Shown: piece by piece, positions 39,563 to 45,082 of the stretch | Numbering within the stretch: the first letter of the stretch is position 1 | Layout of the letters: each line of letters starts with the position of its first letter | The notes under the pieces: model-generated | Told to the model about the DNA's origin: nothing | Databases searched by the model: none | Seen by the model: only the letters and a program-made list of their open reading frames with translations | NCBI GenBank assembly: GCA_024641505.1 | Contig: JAHECY010000025.1 | Span: 1 to 45,082 of the forward strand | Direction of reading: 5' to 3' | Source: Gammaproteobacteria bacterium | Lineage (GTDB): Bacteria > Pseudomonadota > Gammaproteobacteria > SG8-11 | DNA: 45,082 nt | Translations under genes and position numbers: made by a program

Positions 39563-40636
39563 TTACCAAGCCACACTCGAGACCCGATGACAGCCAGACC
39601 GCCCGCAGTCCTGATTGATGGCAACCGGCTGGTTCTTGTGCGCTATGGCTGACTGTATATAGGTTGCTGCATGACAGCCTGCGCAGCTGGGGGCAAAGCT
39701 TGGTGCCGTATAGGCAACCGCTGTACTGTTGTTGAGATGACACGTGGCGCATGGCATATAAAGCCGATGATTCCCAGGGTAATTGCTGGTCTGATGTACA
39801 TAAGTGACCGATAACCAAGCCGCAGTTATATGGCAGGCATTACAGTCCTGCGCAACAACAAAGTGACCTGGCGGCTTGCCGGAAGCGTTAGTTCCGTTGT
39901 GACATGTACCACAGAGGCCGGTAACACCGGTGTGGTCCATTCGTGCCGGCAACCACGCGGTCGTGACATGGCAAAGCAAGCACTGTTCAGATGTAGGTAT
40001 ATGCGTGGGTCCTTTTCCGGTTGCGCCAATGCCATCATGGCAACCGTTTTGAGCGCACGACATGGAAAACTGCGTGTGATCCAGTACCACCGCATCGGTT
40101 GTGGCAGTGACCGGGTCACTCGGGCGGCTTTCACCCGCGTCGTTGGTTGCTGTTACCACGTAGTAATAGGTTACGTTGGGTGTCACATTGCCATCGAGGT
40201 AAAAGGTAGTTTCCGTATCCGCGACCTTATTGGCCGCAGTCGGCGCCACGTCGGGTTGCAGAGCGCGGTAAACAGAATAGAGATTCGTCCCCACACCTTG
40301 CCCCCATTGCAGCAAGACGTGATATTGAGAACCCAGAGCGCTAACAGCCGCTGGTCGGTCGGGCATCAAGCCTTGCGCCGTTTCCTGGATTTCTACTGTT
40401 ATGACATCGCCGGCATTCACCACAAGCCCCGCCTGTTCGCAATTCCATTCTCCATTCATGGTGGGTACAACAGTGACTCTTTTATTTAATGTTACGTTTC
40501 TACATCTTATTCTACTAATAGATTGAAATCCCGAAAGACTGCCGCTCACCGGTGCGGCTTGAAGGTCTGTGGTAGCGACCAAGCATAGGACCAACATTGG
40601 GACTATGGTTGCAATCCGTTGAAATCGTTTAGACAT
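39563..40636 (-). CDS. Secreted multiheme cytochrome c with fibronectin type III domain
   Basis: The 357-residue product has a signal peptide (to about residue 28, ending LQAAPV), a beta-rich region, an FN3 domain at about 96-182 (VLLQWGQGVGTNLYSVYRAL, YYYVVTATNDAGESRPSDPV) and a C-terminal multiheme part. Five CXXCH sites start at C219, C242, C265, C296 and C318, and two CX4CH sites start at C194 (CAQNGCH) and C344 (CGRSGCH), so up to seven c-type hemes. Similar proteins carry electrons across the periplasm or at the outer surface. AGGAG lies 8 bases before the ATG. The ECF sigma and anti-sigma genes are directly upstream on the same strand. Confidence 0.88.
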   Translation of the reverse strand: MSKRFQRIATIVPMLVLCLVATTDLQAAPVSGSLSGFQSISRIRCRNVTLNKRVTVVPTMNGEWNCEQAGLVVNAGDVITVEIQETAQGLMPDRPAAVSALGSQYHVLLQWGQGVGTNLYSVYRALQPDVAPTAANKVADTETTFYLDGNVTPNVTYYYVVTATNDAGESRPSDPVTATTDAVVLDHTQFSMSCAQNGCHDGIGATGKGPTHIPTSEQCLLCHVTTAWLPARMDHTGVTGLCGTCHNGTNASGKPPGHFVVAQDCNACHITAAWLSVTYVHQTSNYPGNHRLYMPCATCHLNNSTAVAYTAPSFAPSCAGCHAATYIQSAIAHKNQPVAINQDCGRSGCHRVSSVAW

Positions 40637-40698
40637 TTTTTTTCTCCTGGATATTCATCAATAATTAACCTCTAGAGGAGGCGCAGCACTACGGAAGT

Positions 40699-40725
40699 AA
40701 TACGAAGCGCAAAGAAAAATATTCC
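40699..40725 (-). promoter_or_regulatory. Candidate ECF-sigma promoter of the cytochrome gene
   Basis: On the minus strand GGAAT (40725-40721) is separated by 16 bases from CGTATT (40704-40699). A GGAA-type -35 with a CGT-containing -10 is the usual form of ECF promoters. It would place the start about 55 bases before the cytochrome ATG. The same pair was not found before the sigma gene. Confidence 0.35.
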
Positions 40726-40810
40726 TTCCGATGGAAAATTTGCTGCAGAGAAAAAAATATATCTAGAGGTGAAAAATGTATCCTTGGTCAATCTAACAAT
40801 ACCATGCACA

Positions 40811-41635
40811 CTATTTATGCATTAGCTTGGCGGTAAACTGAGCGATGGATTCTAAATGGGTGTTATCGGGAGGACCGATTAAAAAGTAGAGCAATTTCTC
40901 GCCCTGCCACGTACAGATGGGTCCTTGTGGATAGTCCAATTTGCATTGTGGTGCGAGATACCTGTGACTACCTTCGTTCAGCCGTATATAAAGCGTAAGC
41001 CGCCGATCTTGAGCATCGCCATACATATACAACGCGGCATGTTTTCCGGCCGACGGCAGCAATCTACCGCCAATGAATGTATAGCCGACGCTTTCAAGTT
41101 CTGGTGGTCCGATCTCGGCAGACAGGCGTTCGGATAACCATTTCATCATATGTTCCTTGTCGCTCGCTGGCACCTCCACGGCATGCCGCTTTTCACGCGC
41201 ATAAATCAGATGCGCGTCCAGGGCCAGCGACTCGATCTGTGCGTAGAAACCCGGCGCGTGCGGCACCATACCGACGAATTTCAAGGATATGAAGAAGCTT
41301 AATGACAGACTCAGGAAAGTGATGACGGCATAAATCGCCACATGGGGCATATCAAAGTATTTTTTGGCGTTACACCAGGCACCCACCTTTTTAACGAGCG
41401 AGGGATCGGGATAAGAATTTACCGCACGCACGAGCCGGTCGGACACAGGCACCCGCAGTCGATCACCAAAAGTCATACGCAAGTCCATATTCAGCTTCTC
41501 GAACTGCTCGATCTCAACCTGAGCCTCGGGCTGAGATGCCAGCCATGCAGCATATTTCTTGCGCGTTTGTTCATCAAGCCGCCGATCAACATAGGCGTTC
41601 AGCAAGGCGTCAAGTTTTTGCTCTTGATCGCTCAT
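40811..41635 (-). CDS. Membrane anti-sigma factor
   Basis: The 274-residue protein has a cytoplasmic N-terminal helical part (residues 1-97: LDALLNAYVDRRLDEQTRKKY, AAWLASQPEAQVEIEQFEKLN) resembling the anti-sigma fold, one membrane helix at about 98-120 (YAVITFLSLSLSFFISLKFVG) and a periplasmic domain of about 150 residues. The zinc-binding HxxxCxxC motif of many anti-sigma factors is absent. It should hold the ECF sigma factor inactive until a periplasmic signal releases it. Its start overlaps the sigma stop in ATGA. The periplasmic domain has two cysteines (QCKLDYP and ICTWQ) that could sense redox state; this is a guess. Confidence 0.85.
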   Translation of the reverse strand: MSDQEQKLDALLNAYVDRRLDEQTRKKYAAWLASQPEAQVEIEQFEKLNMDLRMTFGDRLRVPVSDRLVRAVNSYPDPSLVKKVGAWCNAKKYFDMPHVAIYAVITFLSLSLSFFISLKFVGMVPHAPGFYAQIESLALDAHLIYAREKRHAVEVPASDKEHMMKWLSERLSAEIGPPELESVGYTFIGGRLLPSAGKHAALYMYGDAQDRRLTLYIRLNEGSHRYLAPQCKLDYPQGPICTWQGEKLLYFLIGPPDNTHLESIAQFTAKLMHK

Positions 41636-42141
41636 ATACCGGACTTCTCTGTCGTTACGGGAGACTCAGGATTCATACGAAGACTGAGTTGTTTGCGAGC
41701 GCGATGTAACCGTGACATAACCGTACCCACCGGAACATCGATGATATTGCTGATCTCCTTGTAGCCCAGCCCTTCGAGCGAAACCATCAACAATATTTCT
41801 CTTTGCTCAGGCGCTAATTCCGCAAGCTGACGGCACAAATCCCGTATCGCCAACAAATCCGACTGACTTGGCGCAATGGCACGGAGGATTTCATCCGCGT
41901 CCACATTGACAATAGGGGAACCGCTGCGCCGGCGGTGATCATCCACGAAGGCGTTATGTAAAATGGTAAACAACCAGGGTTTCATCGCCCTGCTGTGATC
42001 CCACTGATCGCTCTTGTGGAGCGCACGTTCCAGGCAATCCTGAACCAGATCTTCCGCACTACTATAATTTCCCAACAACGCAATCGCGTAGCGCATAAGG
42101 CCGGGAATATGCTCTACCAGTAGTTGTTTAAATTCTTGCAT
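41632..42141 (-). CDS. ECF-type RNA polymerase sigma factor
   Basis: The 169-residue protein has region 2 (LLGNYSSAEDLVQDCLERAL, RAMKPWLFTILHNAFVDDHRR) and region 4 (LAPEQREILLMVSLEGLGYKEISNIIDVPVGTVMSRLHRARKQL) joined by a short linker, the minimal ECF layout. It directs RNA polymerase to stress or envelope genes, probably including the adjacent cytochrome. It overlaps the anti-sigma gene by 4 bases, a standard regulatory pair. No matching ECF promoter was seen just upstream, so self-activation is not shown. Confidence 0.95.
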   Translation of the reverse strand: MQEFKQLLVEHIPGLMRYAIALLGNYSSAEDLVQDCLERALHKSDQWDHSRAMKPWLFTILHNAFVDDHRRRSGSPIVNVDADEILRAIAPSQSDLLAIRDLCRQLAELAPEQREILLMVSLEGLGYKEISNIIDVPVGTVMSRLHRARKQLSLRMNPESPVTTEKSGI

Positions 42142-42552
42142 TGAAGGGCTGGTATATCACTGTCGGGGGGTCGAATGTGAACAGTATTGTCGATATCAGA
42201 TTTATGGATCACCGATGCATGCGTCATGGACGCGAGATGTTTCCATGTGGCCACAATATTTCCGAAAACAACGTATCATAACAGATATATACCCCCGGTT
42301 GCACGAATCGCACATTAGCACTTTCCCCGCTAACATCAAGCAACCGTTTTTTACCAGACCTTCCCGTTTTGGCACGCGAGTTCCGCTGCGCCATAACGAG
42401 CAAATTTTATTGCATCCACACCGCGGAATCGTCACAATCGATGCTGTTTAAGATGAATTGACTCACGAAGTATTGGAATGGTGCAGACCTGCTGGTTGCG
42501 CCGCGGGTAATCAAGAGTTTGCGTTGATACCAACGGATGGGCCACATGGACC
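42142..42552. other. Intergenic region between the sigma gene and the cre locus
   Basis: These 411 bases separate divergent genes. Short frames on both strands (about 42202-42451) overlap one another and have no protein character, so I call no gene. Promoters for the sigma operon and creBC should lie here; none is convincing by eye. Confidence 0.4.
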
Positions 42553-42687
42553 ATGAGTCGCTACAACTATTCGGCATCGGCGGGAGACTTGGAATATACC
42601 AGCCAGTCGCAGTTCATGGAGCACGTCACACAGGTCTGTGACGCCACCCCGGACGACCAATCCCGGTTGTCAAGGACTCCGCTATGA
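42553..42687 (+). CDS. Possible 44-codon ORF coupled to creB
   Basis: An ATG at 42553 opens a frame of 44 codons (MSRYNYSASAGDLEYTSQSQ..., ending SRLSRTPL) whose TGA overlaps the creB ATG as ATGA. This exact overlap suggests translational coupling, but the peptide has no recognised motif and no clear Shine-Dalgarno precedes it. It may be a leader peptide or chance. Confidence 0.3.
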   Translation: MSRYNYSASAGDLEYTSQSQFMEHVTQVCDATPDDQSRLSRTPL

Positions 42688-43400
42688 CGAGAATTTTATT
42701 AGTTGAAGACGAGGCTGCAATAGCCGACACGGTGGTGTACGCACTGGAGGCCGACGGCTTTGCGGTGCAGTGGCACCGGTTGGGCCAGGAGGCGTTGGCG
42801 TATCTTCAAAAGGCCGGTGATGTGGCGCTGGTGATTTTGGATGTGGGTTTACCCGACGCTAGTGGTTTTGAGATATGTAAGGCGATTCGGCGTTTTTCCG
42901 AGGTACCGATCATTTTTCTTACCGCTCGGGGAGAGGAATTAGACCGAATCATCGGCCTGGAAATCGGTGGTGATGATTATGTAACCAAACCCTTCAGTCC
43001 ACGCGAACTGGTATCGCGGGTCAGGGCAATTTTAAGGCGGATTCGGGAACCTGTCGTGCAAGTATCGGAAACAATGTCCGCTGGCACGACAACTACAGTT
43101 TTTGACTTTACCGTGGATGAGCAACGGGCCACTATTACATTACATGGCCATCTCCTGGATCTCACACGCTACGAATACCTGATTCTGCAGTACCTGTTGA
43201 GCCAACCGGAACGGGTTTTCACGCGGGATCAAATCATGAATACGGTATGGACCCAACCGGAAACCAGCCTTGACCGGGCGGTAGATACGCACATCAAGTC
43301 CTTGCGCAGCAAACTGCGCAAGGTGCAGCCAAGTCGAGAGTATATCAAGACCCATCGCGGCCTTGGATACAGCATAGGCAACGCTTTTCATGAGCCTTAG
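42684..43400 (+). CDS. creB: Response regulator CreB
   Basis: The 238-residue OmpR-type regulator has acidic E8 and D9, phosphoacceptor D53 (VILDVGLPDASGFE), T80 and K102, then a winged helix (LTRYEYLILQYLLSQPERVFTRDQIMNTVW, RAVDTHIKSLRSKLRK, YIKTHRGLGYSI). The spacing and the neighbouring kinase identify it as CreB. In E. coli CreBC responds to growth in minimal media and penicillin-binding-protein inhibition, and activates creD. Its last 11 bases overlap creC. creA is not adjacent. Confidence 0.92.
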   Translation: MTRILLVEDEAAIADTVVYALEADGFAVQWHRLGQEALAYLQKAGDVALVILDVGLPDASGFEICKAIRRFSEVPIIFLTARGEELDRIIGLEIGGDDYVTKPFSPRELVSRVRAILRRIREPVVQVSETMSAGTTTTVFDFTVDEQRATITLHGHLLDLTRYEYLILQYLLSQPERVFTRDQIMNTVWTQPETSLDRAVDTHIKSLRSKLRKVQPSREYIKTHRGLGYSIGNAFHEP

Positions 43401-44832
43401 CCTGCGGCTTTTTATCGCCTATTTTTTGCTTATGGGATTGTCCATCTGGTTTATTCTGCAAGCAGTTACCACGGAGCTGATTCCGGGCATGCGCCAGTCC
43501 CTGGAAGAGGTTTTGGTGGATACGGCGAATCTGTTGGCGGAAATCGTGGAACAGGAAGTTTCCGCCGACACGCTCAACACGGGACGATTCAGCTCCAGCA
43601 TGATGGCATTCCACAACCGGCGCCTGGAGGCACGTATATATTCCCTGCAAAGAACCAGCAGCAATCTGGAAGTTTATATCACCGATGCCAACGGCATCGT
43701 AGTCTATGATTCGACCGGCAGGCATGTGGGCGCGGATTACTCTCAATGGAACGATGTGTATCTTACCCTGAGCGGGAAATACGGCGCTCGGACCACGCGC
43801 ACCGATCCCTTGGACGACACCAGTAGCGTGATGCATGTGGCAGCGCCGATCAAGGCGCAGCAAAAAATCATCGGGGTTCTCACCGTGGCCAAACCGAGCG
43901 CCAGCGTGCAACCGTTCTTCGAGCAATCCGTGCGGACAATTAAATATAATATTTGGTTGCTATTGACCGTGTCATTTGGTCTATTGATCCTCATTGTCTA
44001 CTGGCTCACCTTGTCCATCCGTAAATTAACCCGGTACGCGCAGGCTGTGCGCATGGGAAAACGAGTCGCCGTACCCCGCCTGCGTGAGAAGGAACTGGCG
44101 CAATTGGCTGTAGCGATGGACGAAATGCGTGATGCCCTGGAAGGTAAGGACTATGTCGAAAACTACCTGCACGCCCTCACCCATGAACTGAAAAGCCCGC
44201 TGGCGGCGATTCAGGGCGCAGCGGAACTGCTGGATGGCGACATGCCTGAACAGTCACGGTTGCGGTTTGTCAATAATATCGCCAATGAAGCACAGCGCTT
44301 GCGGCAGATCGTCGAAAAACTGCTACAGCTGGCGGAACTGGAAAAAAGGCAGAAATTGACCACTGTCGTGCCGGTGGCTACGGCACCGTTGATCCAACAA
44401 CTGTGCGACGACAAAAGCCCGTTGCAGCAACAGCGCCAAGTGGTACTGCGCATCACCGCGCTGACAAATGCGAAAATCGAAGCGGAGCGCTTTCTGGTGC
44501 AACAGGCAATCAGTAACCTGCTGGACAATGCCCTGGCCTTCAGTTTACCCAAGGGGGTGATTACGGTCAGCGATGCCGTGGATGAGCAGCATTGGCACCT
44601 GACCATACGTGACCACGGACCCGGAATACCAGATTATGCGCTGAGTCGCGTGTTTGAACGATTTTATTCTCTGCCCCGGCCGGACACTGGCAACAAAAGC
44701 ACCGGCTTGGGTTTGAGTCTAGTACAAGAGGTCGCCCAGTTACACGGTGGCACTATCCAGCTATCAAACCATCCCCAAGGGGGAGCTGAAGCGCATTTCT
44801 GCTTGCCACTACGGCAAAATCCCGGTGTCTGA
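43390..44832 (+). CDS. creC: Sensor histidine kinase CreC
   Basis: The 480-residue kinase closely follows E. coli CreC in order: LRLFIAYFLLMGLSIWFIL (first membrane helix), a periplasmic domain with VYITDANGIVVYDSTGRHVG, DYSQWNDVYLTLSGKYGAR and SSVMHVAAPI, a second membrane helix, the H265 box ALTHELKSPLAAIQGAAELL, N box LLDNALAF, and GPGIPDYALSRVFERFYSLPRP with GLGLSLVQEVAQLHGG. It senses cell-wall or metabolic stress and phosphorylates CreB. The gene overlaps creB, and creD follows after 132 bases. Confidence 0.94.
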   Translation: MSLSLRLFIAYFLLMGLSIWFILQAVTTELIPGMRQSLEEVLVDTANLLAEIVEQEVSADTLNTGRFSSSMMAFHNRRLEARIYSLQRTSSNLEVYITDANGIVVYDSTGRHVGADYSQWNDVYLTLSGKYGARTTRTDPLDDTSSVMHVAAPIKAQQKIIGVLTVAKPSASVQPFFEQSVRTIKYNIWLLLTVSFGLLILIVYWLTLSIRKLTRYAQAVRMGKRVAVPRLREKELAQLAVAMDEMRDALEGKDYVENYLHALTHELKSPLAAIQGAAELLDGDMPEQSRLRFVNNIANEAQRLRQIVEKLLQLAELEKRQKLTTVVPVATAPLIQQLCDDKSPLQQQRQVVLRITALTNAKIEAERFLVQQAISNLLDNALAFSLPKGVITVSDAVDEQHWHLTIRDHGPGIPDYALSRVFERFYSLPRPDTGNKSTGLGLSLVQEVAQLHGGTIQLSNHPQGGAEAHFCLPLRQNPGV

Positions 44833-44964
44833 GCGTTCCCCGGCGAGCGCCGAAGCCAGTTTCAGTTAAATATCTTAAACAACACACAAAGCACACCCAA
44901 TCCACATCCAGCCCCCACAGGCATGCCCTAGGCTGTCCTCATATTTCACAGGTGAGGAAAAACG

Positions 44965-45082
44965 ATGAACAGACAATTTACGATCAAGATCGGCGTAATC
45001 CTGCTATTGGCGATTATGTTAATGATTCCCCTGTCCATGATCGAAGACGTGGTCATGGAACGCAGCACTTATCGCGACCAGG
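44965..45082 (+). CDS. creD: CreD inner-membrane protein (N-terminal part, cut by window edge)
   Basis: The frame opens at ATG 44965 after GTGAGGAAAA and runs off the edge, giving 39 residues: IKIGVILLLAIMLMIPLSMI (membrane helix), then EDVVMERSTYRDQ. This matches the start of CreD (cell envelope integrity protein), where a helix is followed by VxxR.xYR. The position behind creBC supports it. One CreB half-site TTCAC occurs at 44945-44949; the second TTCAC expected after 6 bases is missing. Confidence 0.85.
   Translation, partial: MNRQFTIKIGVILLLAIMLMIPLSMIEDVVMERSTYRDQ

Noticed and set aside
42202-42451. Overlapping open frames on both strands upstream of the cre locus
   Set aside because: No ribosome binding sites, no recognisable protein features, and the two frames are antisense to each other.
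1-45082. Mobile elements, CRISPR arrays, tRNA or rRNA genes
   Set aside because: No transposase, integrase, regularly spaced repeats, cloverleaf or rRNA-like sequence was recognised on either strand.

Overview
The window looks like chromosomal DNA of a gammaproteobacterium. It carries genes largely restricted to or typical of that class: mnmC, yceH, yheU/UPF0270, ycgL, darP/yjgA, efpL/yeiP, rhlB and creBCD. I see no rRNA, tRNA, CRISPR array, insertion sequence or integrase. The genus cannot be named from sequence reading alone. Both ends cut genes: ygiQ on the left and creD on the right.

Left part (1-13.7 kb): ygiQ, a SirB2 membrane protein, an FKBP-type isomerase plus HDOD signalling pair, rhlB, a two-gene operon of peptidoglycan peptidases (an M99/Csd4-like enzyme and a Tat-motif-bearing M15 enzyme), lemA, a DUF2934 protein, a ribosome hibernation factor fused to a cold-shock-like domain, an FAH-family hydrolase, a small lipoprotein, two unrecognised small genes next to the EF-P paralogue efpL, a cold-shock protein and darP. 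Several of these serve translation, ribosome assembly or RNA handling (rhlB, hpf, efpL, csp, darP).

Middle (13.9-30.7 kb): a compact molybdenum-hydroxylase locus (2Fe-2S subunit, Tat-exported molybdopterin subunit, XdhC, MocA-type cytidylyltransferase) followed by a rhodanese with its own promoter; a four-gene Gld-type ABC transporter operon ending in GldG-like and DUF4340 proteins; a zinc-ribbon NUDIX hydrolase; and the overlapping block mnmC-yceH / yheU-djlA, then ycgL.

Right part (30.2-45.1 kb) is more accessory and surface-oriented: a secreted orphan protein, a 5'-truncated DUF3179 remnant, an OmpR-type two-component pair, two tandem paralogous proteins built of Ig-like repeats, a gene-poor stretch with protein-like remnants, a lysine/alanine-rich histone-H1-like protein, and an ECF sigma / membrane anti-sigma pair next to a secreted FN3-multiheme cytochrome with five CXXCH and two CX4CH motifs. 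The window ends in creB-creC-creD, with a possible 44-codon ORF coupled to creB.

The most interesting loci are the sigma/anti-sigma/multiheme cytochrome cassette, the Csd4-like/M15 peptidoglycan pair, the tandem Ig-repeat proteins, and the two orphan genes beside efpL.
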